Positions 6,206 to 14,789 are shown, numbered from the stretch's first letter. The stretch is 17,250 bases of DNA from Anaerolinea sp. (GCA_013824385.1 PNNU01000019.1:1-17250), one strand, 5' to 3'. A program made the numbers and translations. The notes: generated from the letters alone by a model not told the origin.

Positions 6206-7591
6206 TTAAACTTCGATGTATTCCAAACCCGCCATTTCAGCGAGTAATTTTAACTTCCCGGCCAGGTGACCATAAGCCAGCGCCATGTGATGAGGCGAAC
6301 CTGCTTTACACCAGGCGTCACACCAATCCTCGATACTAAGCTGTGTCGGCTTAAATAACATCTGTGGTGCAGAAACTGGCCGCGGCTTGATTTCGATTGA
6401 CTCACCTTCAGAAACGATCAATCGCCATTTCGATCCTCCCATTGAGACCAAAGCCAAGTTAGTAACAGGACCAGGCGCATATGCAAATTCAAACCCGGCA
6501 CCGAAACCATTAACGCCTTCATAATAGATGCTGTGCTTAACACTCACATCTGCCGGTTTTGCCGCCATTGCTGGATTTCCGTGACCATCGTGTGAAAGCA
6601 TCATACAGCTTTGCTTGAAATCGATCACATAATTCTCCAGTAATGTCGCTTGACCGGTAAGTTCTTGTAAAATGAGCATAGCCGTTAGGGTCGTAATATC
6701 AGCTTCAGGTGCCGCTGGAATACCCACTTCACAAAGCCGTCCGGTACCAAAAGAAGGGATGATTCCCACTCGCGAATCGGGTAACCAGACCTGGTCAAAC
6801 GAAGCAAGGGCGTCAAATTTTCCATCGCGCATTACCTTTTCAAGCGCCAGCGCCAAGCGGCAGGAACGTTCAAATTGGTCGGCTTCCATGTCCACTTTGT
6901 AACGGGCGCGTTCGCTCTTCACAAGGGCATCAACTTCAGTTTGTGGCAAGCTAACCATCGCCTGTGAAACTTTTTCAGGCTCCACCGGCCAGCAGACAGG
7001 TCCAACAAACTGGCGCAGGCTTAATTGATCCACCATCAAATCGGTCATGCCCTCAAAAGCGTGCCCGGCTATAGCTATTTTTGCACTCTGTAAACGATGC
7101 ATTACCCCGGCAATTTGAATGTGCTCCGCCAGTTTTGCACGTCCCTTTGGATCGTCAATGTGCGAGCTAACCATCCAGAATTTTCGTCCTATGCGTTGCA
7201 ATGCCGAGGTCATCTCAGGTACGCCACACATACCAGAATTCACCATAATCAGATCAAAATCAGCGTTATCGGGTAGAAATTCGATCTGTTGAGTATTCCA
7301 AACCAACACCGGTGCTGTCGTGTTCAAGAAACAACGCGTGGGCACTATACCCTTGGTGTAAGCCACTTCAACGGCCACGATGAGATCAACCCCCGCTGCA
7401 TTGAACAAGGTTGCGGCAGCTTCAGCTTGTTCCTCATTTTCAACCAGTTTGGGGCAAACAGTATCTGCATATTCACTCAGTATCGCACCGATACGGTCTG
7501 CTGCTTTTTGCGCCATAGGACGCACATGTGCTGTTTTGTTGTAATCATCTTCCAGTAAGGCCATTACCAATACACCCACTTTTGCTTTCAT
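6206..7591 (-). CDS. AraA-like sugar isomerase (L-arabinose/L-fucose isomerase superfamily)
   Basis: A 461-residue isomerase. Relative to L-arabinose isomerase AraA, the metal-ligand positions appear kept: Glu296 (APEADITTLTAM), Glu319 (LLENYVIDF), His334 or His337 (LSHDGHGNP) and His434/435 (GSPHHMALAYGH). The N-terminal domain contains NSGMCGVPEM (118-127) and GHAFEGMTDL (176-185), matching the Rossmann-like part of the superfamily. Such enzymes interconvert an aldose and its 2-ketose with a divalent metal in the cytoplasm. The start is the second of two adjacent ATGs, six bases after GAGGAG; a start 11 codons upstream would overlap the kinase gene. It begins 25 bases after the FGGY kinase stop, forming a kinase-isomerase pair. 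It is divergent from classical AraA, so the sugar is not certain. Confidence 0.8.
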   Translation of the reverse strand: MKAKVGVLVMALLEDDYNKTAHVRPMAQKAADRIGAILSEYADTVCPKLVENEEQAEAAATLFNAAGVDLIVAVEVAYTKGIVPTRCFLNTTAPVLVWNTQQIEFLPDNADFDLIMVNSGMCGVPEMTSALQRIGRKFWMVSSHIDDPKGRAKLAEHIQIAGVMHRLQSAKIAIAGHAFEGMTDLMVDQLSLRQFVGPVCWPVEPEKVSQAMVSLPQTEVDALVKSERARYKVDMEADQFERSCRLALALEKVMRDGKFDALASFDQVWLPDSRVGIIPSFGTGRLCEVGIPAAPEADITTLTAMLILQELTGQATLLENYVIDFKQSCMMLSHDGHGNPAMAAKPADVSVKHSIYYEGVNGFGAGFEFAYAPGPVTNLALVSMGGSKWRLIVSEGESIEIKPRPVSAPQMLFKPTQLSIEDWCDAWCKAGSPHHMALAYGHLAGKLKLLAEMAGLEYIEV

Positions 7592-7616
7592 CATTCTCTC
7601 CTCATAGAACCGGTTT

Positions 7617-9134
7617 TTATCCATAATTCTGTTTAAAGTAATTTACCAGGCTGCTATCTAACTCACAGTAACGCTGATAAGGTTTTTCATAAGCATTCAC
7701 ATTTTCACCAGGCGAGATCTCTTCATGTAAACGTACCATCGCCTCAACCCCTTCAGCAACCGATGAAAAAACCCCGCAAGCAACCCCCGCCAAGATGGCA
7801 TCGCCAACCAGCGCGGTATCTTCATTTTCTAAAGTAATAAACGGACGATTGCATACATCCGCTTTGATCTGGTTCCACAATTTTCCGCGTGATCCCCCAC
7901 CGGTGGTACGGACTTCCTTGATCTCTACACCTGATAATTCGATTAATTCCAGGTTACGCCGCAGCATAAAAGCTACCCCTTCCTGGATCGCTCGTACAAA
8001 ATGACCGCGAGTGTGGTGTAACGTGAAGCCACTGAAGACACCCCTGGCAGCCGGGTTGCTCTCAGGGCTGAACGCGCCCATTAAGTGTGGTAACATCACC
8101 AGCCCATCACTACCAGGCGGAACGATTTCAGCCAGGCGGTTAAGCAATTCGTATCCGCTGGTATGTTCAAGCTCAGCCTGCGTTGATTCCTCCCCTCCAA
8201 ATTGATCTTTGAACCATTTGAATGCCATCCCCGCAGTCGGGCAGACCGGCACGAACAGATATTCATCGGGAACGCTATGAACATAAACCGGTGTTTGCCT
8301 GGTTTTGTCGATCATTGGCTCATGTATGCTGGCTTGAATTGCTAGTGCAGCGCCAGTAGTTTCAGAAATGACACCCTTACCAATGTTTCCTGCTCCAATT
8401 GCACCTACCGCCTGATCCATACCACCCAGTACAACTTTTGTTTTAACCGTCAATCCAAGTTGCACTGCAGCAGAAGGGGTCAGGAATCCAGCAACAGCCC
8501 CAACTGGTAACAGCTTTGGCAGTTTGGTTTCGTCAATTCCCACAGCTTTTAACCCATCGGGCCACCACCCGTGTGCGATAATGTCATAATACAGCGTTGT
8601 ACAACTGACAGAGCCGTCAGTCACGAAATGACCACACATACGCTGCACTAGAAAATCTTGTACCAAGACAAATTTTGCTGCTTTAGAGAAGATCTGTGGT
8701 TCGTTTTCCTTGATCCATAAGATTTTACAAGCTGGCCAGGTGGCGATCACATCAGGGATGCCGGTTCGCTCGTACACATCATTGCCCAACTCTACTTTCA
8801 ATTTTTCGCTTTGTTTACTTGCACGATTATCTAGCCACACCAAAGCATTTCGCAGTGGATTACCATCGGCATCTACTACGATGGTGGTTTCACCCTGACT
8901 CGAGACTGCCAAACCGCTGACATCCGCAGGGTTTACATTAGATAGATTAAGCACCTGTCGAATAGTCACACAAGCTGCCTGCCAATAGGTGTTAGGTTCT
9001 AACTCCGCCTGTTCTGGTGAGTTGGAAATAAGGGTGTATTCCTGAAGGGCAGTCGCCAAACAACATCCATCCGGCTGAAACAAACCAGCTTTAACTGACG
9101 TTGTTCCCACATCAAGTGCCAAAAGAAAAGTCAT
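7617..9134 (-). CDS. FGGY-family carbohydrate kinase
   Basis: A 505-residue kinase of normal FGGY length. It starts with the first phosphate motif ALDVGTTSVKAG (6-17). SSQGETT and VWLDNRA follow (78-105), at the site where xylulokinases bind the sugar. LGGMDQAVGAIGAG (237-249) carries the predicted catalytic base Asp240, and the C-terminal FGGY signature is GGGSRGKLWNQIKADV (412-427). Family enzymes phosphorylate sugars such as xylulose, ribulose, fuculose or gluconate. Paired with the isomerase, it should act on the ketose made by that enzyme. Its sugar-site sequence is not clearly that of AraB, XylB or FucK. The upstream gap of 152 bases contains a strong hairpin. Confidence 0.88.
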   Translation of the reverse strand: MTFLLALDVGTTSVKAGLFQPDGCCLATALQEYTLISNSPEQAELEPNTYWQAACVTIRQVLNLSNVNPADVSGLAVSSQGETTIVVDADGNPLRNALVWLDNRASKQSEKLKVELGNDVYERTGIPDVIATWPACKILWIKENEPQIFSKAAKFVLVQDFLVQRMCGHFVTDGSVSCTTLYYDIIAHGWWPDGLKAVGIDETKLPKLLPVGAVAGFLTPSAAVQLGLTVKTKVVLGGMDQAVGAIGAGNIGKGVISETTGAALAIQASIHEPMIDKTRQTPVYVHSVPDEYLFVPVCPTAGMAFKWFKDQFGGEESTQAELEHTSGYELLNRLAEIVPPGSDGLVMLPHLMGAFSPESNPAARGVFSGFTLHHTRGHFVRAIQEGVAFMLRRNLELIELSGVEIKEVRTTGGGSRGKLWNQIKADVCNRPFITLENEDTALVGDAILAGVACGVFSSVAEGVEAMVRLHEEISPGENVNAYEKPYQRYCELDSSLVNYFKQNYG

Positions 9135-9180
9135 ATACGCCTATCCATATTTCTTTGCCATAATATCTTGTTCTTCGACT

Positions 9181-9209
9181 TAAATAAATTGATGAGTGCA
9201 TTCGACCAA
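9181..9209 (-). promoter_or_regulatory. Weak candidate promoter for the kinase-isomerase genes
   Basis: On the minus strand TTGGTC (9204-9209) and TATTTA (9181-9186) are 17 bases apart, about 47 bases before the kinase start codon. Both boxes are poor matches, but the spacer contains the motif shared with 5136-5150. It could supply internal transcription after the hairpin at 9243-9271. Confidence 0.25.
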
Positions 9210-9242
9210 AAATTATATATACTAACTTCATTTACTCGGTTT

Positions 9243-9271
9243 TTCCGGGGCAGGATGATCCTGCCCCGGAA
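9243..9271 (-). terminator. Perfect GC-rich hairpin after the binding-protein gene
   Basis: TTCCGGGGCAGGA (9243-9255) and TCCTGCCCCGGAA (9259-9271) form a perfect 13-pair stem with a three-base loop, 15 bases after the stop of the solute-binding protein gene. On the minus strand the stem is followed by AAACCGAG, so there is no U-tract. It may act as a partial terminator or as a 3'-end stabiliser that keeps binding-protein mRNA more abundant than that of the genes around it. Confidence 0.6.
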
Positions 9272-9286
9272 TTCATGCACCTAAAA

Positions 9287-10417
9287 CTATGGAGCGATCG
9301 CGTTCCAGCCGTCGGAAATGGTGGTAGCTGCAGCGGCCAATGCGACAAAATCCTGCGGGAATTTCACTACACTGTAAGAAGCTTCGGGTGGGAATTTCGC
9401 TTTCAATTCGTCAGGGATGACGACACTGGTTCGAATCGGGTGCACAAAACCGGCAGCATATGCCAACTGACCTTCATCTGAGTACTCAGTCTCGAGCATC
9501 AACTTGGCAGCATTGAGGTGTGGGGCGCCAGCGGTGATGAACTGGATGTACAAACCGGCAACGGTGCCATCACTGGGAATGACAACGGCCAGGTTCATTT
9601 CGCTCAGGCTTTCCTTCTTGGAAAGGCCGTCGAAATCCCAGAACAATGAGATCGGGCATTCACCCTTCTGAATGTTGTCGGTGCTGGGTGCTAGGGCACG
9701 GATTTGACCGGCATCGCTCAGTTTTTTGAAGTAATCCACACCCGGCTGCGGGTTGGTTTCATCGCCGCCATTTGCGAAAGCGGCTGCCAGAACAACCATG
9801 TTGGCAGTGGCAGATGCGCGGGGGTCCTTCATGCAGATGGTGTCTTTGTATTCAGGTTTGAGCAAATCAGCCCAGGATTGGGGAACGTTGGCTACTATGT
9901 CGCTATTGACAGTGAAGGCAATAGCACCCCAATAAGCAGCTGACCAGCGTCCCTCAGCATCCTTTGCGTAATCCGGAATCTCGTCCCAAAATGCATTCTT
10001 GTAGGGCTGTGAAAGACCATCGTCATTCACGACCTGCGCGAAACCAAAACCAAGATCGGTGATATCAGCAACAGGAGCAGCAGCTTCAGCCTTCAAGGCG
10101 GCTAAGATCTCACCACTCGACATATCAGTATCCGCATGGGTAATGCCATACATGTCGGACATGAGCTTCCACATGCCACCGTAGTTCACCCAATCATCAG
10201 GTAAACCGTAGGAAACGAGTGTGCCTTCGGCTTTGGCAGCAGTAACCAGTGCAACCATTGGATCTTCGGTGGCTGCAGGTGCCTGGGTCGCTGGTACTTC
10301 AGTTGCCGCTGGGGCTTCGGTTGCAGGAGCGACAGTCGGGGTCGCTTTTGCACAAGCTGCCAACGACATCGAAAGCGCAAGCATTACACTTACAACAACG
10401 AATATCTTACGTGACAT
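9287..10417 (-). CDS. ABC transporter solute-binding lipoprotein (iron/sugar-phosphate/polyamine type)
   Basis: A 376-residue lipoprotein. It has a Lys/Arg start, a hydrophobic stretch, and a LAAC lipobox with Cys22 as the predicted lipid anchor, followed by an Ala/Thr/Pro/Glu-rich linker (about 23-52) of PATEAPAATE-type repeats. The folded part (GTLVSYGLPDDW, then GAIAFTVNSDIV, then SWADLLKPEYKDTICMKDPR) is typical of family-1/PotD-AfuA-type binding proteins. Related proteins bind ferric iron, polyamines, aminoethylphosphonate or, in AfuA, hexose phosphates. The sugar genes around it favour a sugar or phosphorylated sugar. A very strong site, AAGGAGG, lies four bases before the ATG. It is separated from its permease and ATPase genes by the gene at 10474-11973. 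Confidence 0.85.
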   Translation of the reverse strand: MSRKIFVVVSVMLALSMSLAACAKATPTVAPATEAPAATEVPATQAPAATEDPMVALVTAAKAEGTLVSYGLPDDWVNYGGMWKLMSDMYGITHADTDMSSGEILAALKAEAAAPVADITDLGFGFAQVVNDDGLSQPYKNAFWDEIPDYAKDAEGRWSAAYWGAIAFTVNSDIVANVPQSWADLLKPEYKDTICMKDPRASATANMVVLAAAFANGGDETNPQPGVDYFKKLSDAGQIRALAPSTDNIQKGECPISLFWDFDGLSKKESLSEMNLAVVIPSDGTVAGLYIQFITAGAPHLNAAKLMLETEYSDEGQLAYAAGFVHPIRTSVVIPDELKAKFPPEASYSVVKFPQDFVALAAAATTISDGWNAIAP

Positions 10418-10473
10418 TTCTCCTCCTTCAGAATGGTCTTACATGGATTTGATATACCTTTGGATAACACCTA

Positions 10474-11973
10474 TCAAGGCGCTATTACCCCGTTTATGGA
10501 TGTTACATCACCAATTATTTCAATATCTGCCTCCTGATGATGAATTTTGAGAACTTTCTCTTTAGGCTCGAAAGTCCAGCCTGGGAATTCTTCTATGGAT
10601 TCGCACATAACCAATGTCGTCCTTCCGTTCTTAACTTCCTTCGGAATAAAGGACAGGCGTAGGATTTGCCAACCCTCTCTATCAAAGGTTTGATAGTGTA
10701 TATAATTCGGACGGTATTCGATGTGTTTCACCACCGAGCTAGATTCCAATAAATGGTCCATATCAGCCGGTGCCAGCGTTGGTATGGCTGCCATGCAATC
10801 AATAAAATGAGGCACGTAATCGAAATAGCCGTCCGTGAACCAGCATTGGTTATAATAGTCCGGGCGGTCCACCCCTACCGTCACCGTGCCGTTTTCTGAA
10901 ACCATATAACTGGCCCAGTTGAGTGTACGGATCGCTCGTTCGCGGTAGGTTGCATCTCCACTGGCTTGCGACCATTGCGCACATAGGGAGGCATAACGAG
11001 CTGTATGACTGCCCATAACAAAGAAACAATATTTCTGCTCGTGTATCGGCTCGGCCGAAAAGAACAACGGCGCCCCTAGTGTCTTTTTCACCCATTCGAT
11101 CAGACCTGGTACAGAGCTCAGCCAATCGGATTCAATTGGCTTTTTGTTGAGCAGGTAGCGAGCGGTTTCTAACGGACTTAATTGGTCACGGTTGCCATTA
11201 TCAGGGTCGAGACGGATATCCTCAAAGTACCCCTTCCACAAATTATTCTGCATCGGGTAGCGATAGATCCAATCCAATACCTGTTGGCTGGGTGTTGAGT
11301 AATTCCCTACTCCCAACCTTGACAGTTCGTCAAATAATCGAACTAACGGGATCATGTCACTGGTGTATTCCTCAATAATGCGCCCGTCACGCACATCCAC
11401 ACGGAAGGGTACTGGTGAATGATTGGCATCACCCTCGCGTAAATGTCTGATCAAACTATCCGCACAGTCTTTGCCAGCATGCAGGTATTTTTCATCGCCT
11501 GTCATCTCATAGAAATCGACCAGAGCGCGACCCACCTGGGCTACCTTATCGGGTTCGGTCGCAAATTCACCATCGGCGCGAGCGCCACCGTAGACCCCAG
11601 TACCCGGCTCCGCTGAAGAATAAAGCGACCCGGCCCAATCATTTTGTTCGGGTACAACGAACTCAAGTAGCCTGTCTAGCATTGTGCGTGTAATTTCAAT
11701 AAAATGCTCATCCCCTGAGTAGGGGTAATATTTTAACAAGGTGGTCACTGCCCAGGCAAATTTCCCAGCCGGGTTATCCGGCCAAATGGTCGGGCGCAGC
11801 GGATCGGTCCAAAAACAGGAATACTGCAAGTACCAGGGTAAGGAATTCTTCTCATCCAGTGGACAATTCTTGATAAAGTCCATCGCCAGACGAACGACAC
11901 GGTCTGGACTAGCCCATGCATCCAGCTTTTCCTGTCGATCTAAAACAATCTCGTGTCCGTTGATGAAATACAT
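10474..11973 (-). CDS. Predicted six-hairpin (alpha/alpha) barrel protein, unknown function
   Basis: A 499-residue protein with no signal peptide or membrane segment, so probably cytoplasmic. I do not recognise a named family. Three helix-pair stretches contain a Gly-Asp-x-x-aromatic turn: SGDEHF (near 86-91), TGDEKY (158-163) and SGDATY (338-343). Each is followed by an amphipathic helix, as in the alpha/alpha toroids of glycoside hydrolases and sugar epimerases. Conserved-looking polar/aromatic clusters are FWTDPLRPTIWPDNPAGKFA (54-73), YGGARADGEF (128-137) and WFTDGYFDYVPHF near 394-406. The last ~85 residues look beta-rich. It begins 13 bases after the ATPase stop and ends 56 bases before the binding-protein start, so it is part of the transport operon. 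A role in processing the imported glycoside or sugar acid is an inference. Confidence 0.7.
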   Translation of the reverse strand: MYFINGHEIVLDRQEKLDAWASPDRVVRLAMDFIKNCPLDEKNSLPWYLQYSCFWTDPLRPTIWPDNPAGKFAWAVTTLLKYYPYSGDEHFIEITRTMLDRLLEFVVPEQNDWAGSLYSSAEPGTGVYGGARADGEFATEPDKVAQVGRALVDFYEMTGDEKYLHAGKDCADSLIRHLREGDANHSPVPFRVDVRDGRIIEEYTSDMIPLVRLFDELSRLGVGNYSTPSQQVLDWIYRYPMQNNLWKGYFEDIRLDPDNGNRDQLSPLETARYLLNKKPIESDWLSSVPGLIEWVKKTLGAPLFFSAEPIHEQKYCFFVMGSHTARYASLCAQWSQASGDATYRERAIRTLNWASYMVSENGTVTVGVDRPDYYNQCWFTDGYFDYVPHFIDCMAAIPTLAPADMDHLLESSSVVKHIEYRPNYIHYQTFDREGWQILRLSFIPKEVKNGRTTLVMCESIEEFPGWTFEPKEKVLKIHHQEADIEIIGDVTSINGVIAP

Positions 11974-11986
11974 CTTCCAAATTCCT

Positions 11987-13045
11987 TTACTCGGCCATGA
12001 CCTGACAATACTCGGGTCGGAAGGTCAACCACACTTTTTGATGATGCGCGAGCATTGTTCGTCCCATCAGGTTAACGTCAGCAGTAATATGCTTGGTGCC
12101 CGAAGTGATACCCAATCTCGTGATCGCACCATGGAAGGTTAGAGTGTCGATTACTCCCTCGAATAAATTTGTGCGGTTTACATCAGGTTCTGTTTCAAGA
12201 ACTTCCACATTTTCAGGCCGTACCAACACCACAACCCGGTTGCCTTTGTTGAAAGAGCTCGCTTTATCGGTGGTGATGGTCATACCTTCACTCAGAACAG
12301 TACCGTTATCAGTTGCTTCACCATGGAATTCATTGGCTGTACCGATAAAAGTAGCAACAAAACGCGTGTTGGGACTGCGATAGATTTCTTGGGCGGATCC
12401 GATCTGTTCGATCAGGCCGCTGTTCATCACCACCACGCGATCCGAAATTGATAGAGCTTCTTCCTGGTCGTGCGTCACATAAACAGTGGTGATGCCCAAT
12501 TCAGTCTGGATGCGGCGGATCTCGCCGCGCAGGGCAACACGCACTTCTGCATCCAGTGCGGAAAGGGGTTCATCCAATAATAGGACTCGTGGTTCGATCG
12601 CCAAGGCACGCGCCAGAGCGATACGTTGCTGCTGCCCGCCAGAAAGTTGGTGCGGGTAGCGTTTCGCGGTGTTCGTCAGACGCACTAATTCCAATACCTC
12701 ATCCACCTTTTTTTCGATGTACGGTTTCGGCTTGTGCGCCATTCTCAGTCCGAACTTGACGTTTTCGCGAATGTTCATATTCGGAAACAACGCATACGCC
12801 TGAAAGACCATACCGATTCCGCGTTTATTAGGTGGAACATTCGAAATATCCTCACCGTCCAACAAGATCGTTCCAGAGTCAGGGAGTTCAAACCCGGCGA
12901 TCATGCGCAGCGTGGTGGTTTTTCCGCAACCAGAGGGTCCTAAGAATGACACTAGCTGACCTTTTTCGATGGAAAGGCTAAAATCTTTGACTGCCACAAC
13001 ATTATTGAACGTCTTGCAAATATTGGTGAGATCTAAATATGCCAT
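11987..13045 (-). CDS. ABC transporter ATPase (PotA/FbpC/UgpC type)
   Basis: A 352-residue import ATPase. Motifs are GPSGCGKTT (Walker A, 36-44), Gln82 of the Q-loop (GMVFQAYALFPNM), LSGGQ (134-138), VLLLDEP (Walker B, 154-160) and His192 of THDQEEA. After residue ~235 comes a TOBE-type regulatory domain (FIGTANEFHG, VVVLVRPENVEVL). All catalytic residues are present. The start is the ATG at 13045 because AAGGA lies eight bases before it and MAYLDL aligns with family N-termini. A start 22 codons further up would lie inside the permease gene. It should drive uptake through the two permeases encoded just upstream. Confidence 0.93.
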   Translation of the reverse strand: MAYLDLTNICKTFNNVVAVKDFSLSIEKGQLVSFLGPSGCGKTTTLRMIAGFELPDSGTILLDGEDISNVPPNKRGIGMVFQAYALFPNMNIRENVKFGLRMAHKPKPYIEKKVDEVLELVRLTNTAKRYPHQLSGGQQQRIALARALAIEPRVLLLDEPLSALDAEVRVALRGEIRRIQTELGITTVYVTHDQEEALSISDRVVVMNSGLIEQIGSAQEIYRSPNTRFVATFIGTANEFHGEATDNGTVLSEGMTITTDKASSFNKGNRVVVLVRPENVEVLETEPDVNRTNLFEGVIDTLTFHGAITRLGITSGTKHITADVNLMGRTMLAHHQKVWLTFRPEYCQVMAE

Positions 13046-13056
13046 GATTGCTTTCC

Positions 13057-13866
13057 TTATTTTGCTTTTACGATATCTTGCGTAGATCGAACACCCTTGC
13101 CACCCACCCACAAGAGCAGCATGGAAACGATCCAGGCAACGGTAAAGGAGATGACGGAAAGGGCTGCGGCAATGGTGCCATCGATACGGGTGTATTCCAC
13201 CAGGAGCATCGGGAAGGTTTTAAAACCTGCTCCTACGATCAATCGTGCCAGCGTGAATTCGGCAAAAACGGTGGCAAATACCAACAGGCTGCCGCTGAGA
13301 ATACCGGGAAAGATGTTTGGAACAATCACTTCAAGGAGGACACTCTTGATATCCGCTCCAAGACTCTGCGCCGCTTCGGTCAAAGTGGGGATATCCACTC
13401 CTGACAGGCTATTGGATACGGATCGATACATGAAAGGCATGGTGAAGACCACCTCCGCCGCGATGAGAAGCATGGCCGAGCGATTGATCGGGGCAAAGTT
13501 ATAGACCTGCACCAATGCTAGAGCCAGAACGACACCGGGAATCCCGAAAGGCAGGATCATAAATAGGTCAAGCAGAGGGCGGGCGCTCTGCAGGCGCACA
13601 TGCACCCAGTAAATAGTAGGCACAACAATGAGCAGGCTCACTAACACAGTCGAAATCGAAAGCACCAGTGAATTACGCAGTGTGGTGAAGAAATAGGGGT
13701 TTTGTGTCGCCGTGATGTAACCTTCAAGGGTATAACCTTCCGGAAGGATAGTACGGTCCCAGCGCCTGGCTATAGAGAACATGTAAGTCGCAATAATCGG
13801 AATGATCATGTAGAGTATGAAGAAAACAACAATGAGAACCTGGCTTACAGATGGTTTTTGCTTCAT
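13057..13866 (-). CDS. ABC transporter permease, second subunit
   Basis: A 269-residue inner-membrane permease with about six hydrophobic segments. These include residues 9-31, 64-88, 100-120, 131-147, 185-205 and 235-256. The EAA loop that docks on the ATPase is present (TEAAQSLGADIKSVLLEVIV, 163-182, then PNIFPG). It belongs to the PotC/FbpB-half type of binding-protein-dependent permease. GAGGA lies four bases before the ATG. It starts 27 bases after the first permease gene and ends 11 bases before the ATPase start, so the three are co-transcribed. Confidence 0.9.
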   Translation of the reverse strand: MKQKPSVSQVLIVVFFILYMIIPIIATYMFSIARRWDRTILPEGYTLEGYITATQNPYFFTTLRNSLVLSISTVLVSLLIVVPTIYWVHVRLQSARPLLDLFMILPFGIPGVVLALALVQVYNFAPINRSAMLLIAAEVVFTMPFMYRSVSNSLSGVDIPTLTEAAQSLGADIKSVLLEVIVPNIFPGILSGSLLVFATVFAEFTLARLIVGAGFKTFPMLLVEYTRIDGTIAAALSVISFTVAWIVSMLLLWVGGKGVRSTQDIVKAK

Positions 13867-13893
13867 CGAATCCTCGTTCCAAATAACTTTCCG

Positions 13894-14757
13894 TTAATTG
13901 CGCGTCCAGCGCCGAGCCCGATTGGTGGCAAGTTGGTAAATAAAAATACTTGAACCCATGATCAACAATGAAAGGATGGCCATAGCTTGCCCAATACCGG
14001 GATCGTGTAATACCTCTCCCGCAATTGTGAAACCGATCTGTAGGGTTACCAATGACAGGCGCGAGCCGGTCAACGTATATGCCGTAGCATAAGCGCCAAA
14101 AGCGTTGGCAAAAAGTAAAGTAAACCCGGCAATGAGGGAGGGAGCCAGTACAGGAATACCGATATTCCACCAGAATTTGAAGGTATTTGCGCCCAGGTTA
14201 AAGGCCGATTCGCGCCACTCTTTCTTGATACCTGCAAAAGCCGGAATGATCAAAAGAACCATCAAAGGTAATTGAAAATAAACATACGCCAGGGTCAGCC
14301 CTGAAAAAGAATAAACACTGAAGTCGGGATAGATCTTCCAGTGAAAATATTGCAACAAGAATTGTGTAACTACGCCGTTCGAGCCGAGGATGACAATAAA
14401 TGCAAAAGCGAGCGGTGCCCCGGCAAAATTTGTGGTAACGTCCGATAGGGTGACCAAGAAATCCTGCACCCGCTTGCTTGGCCAGCGATAAATGGCATAA
14501 CCAATGAAAACACCTAAACCAGTACCAATCAAAGCGGTCAGCCCTGAAAGCTTAATACTATTGATAAATGATTTAAGATATAAAGGAGCCAGTGCATCCC
14601 CATAGTGGTTGAGTGTCAGGCTGCCGTTCTTTAGTAATAAGCTGTCTCGTGTCAGTAGGAGGATCGGCACGATCTCGAAAGCAAGACAGAAGATCAAGAA
14701 CGGGAGCAAACCCAACCAACCGATCCATTTCTTCCGATTTTTCGCAGAGTTCGCCAT
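13894..14757 (-). CDS. ABC transporter permease, first subunit
   Basis: A 287-residue permease with an N-terminal cytoplasmic Lys/Arg patch (KNRKK), then membrane segments near 12-36, 65-90, 113-128, 152-175, 206-226 and 257-276. Its EAA loop reads ESAFNLGANTFKFWWNIGIP (183-202), a conserved form in which the second Ala is Phe-flanked. It pairs with the product of 13057-13866. It is the first gene of the minus-strand locus, with a clear promoter about 26 bases before the ATG and a GGCGG ribosome binding site. Confidence 0.9.
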   Translation of the reverse strand: MANSAKNRKKWIGWLGLLPFLIFCLAFEIVPILLLTRDSLLLKNGSLTLNHYGDALAPLYLKSFINSIKLSGLTALIGTGLGVFIGYAIYRWPSKRVQDFLVTLSDVTTNFAGAPLAFAFIVILGSNGVVTQFLLQYFHWKIYPDFSVYSFSGLTLAYVYFQLPLMVLLIIPAFAGIKKEWRESAFNLGANTFKFWWNIGIPVLAPSLIAGFTLLFANAFGAYATAYTLTGSRLSLVTLQIGFTIAGEVLHDPGIGQAMAILSLLIMGSSIFIYQLATNRARRWTRN

Positions 14758-14789
14758 TAATTTACCGCCTATTTGGAATTTATGAAACT

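Noticed and set aside
11741..12142. 133-codon plus-strand open frame spanning the junction of two minus-strand genes
   Set aside because: Both genes beneath it have clear family support or operon context on the minus strand; this frame has no motif or ribosome binding site.
13046..13111. Upstream start for the ABC ATPase adding 22 residues
   Set aside because: It lies within the permease gene, and the ATG at 13045 has a ribosome binding site and the expected family N-terminus.
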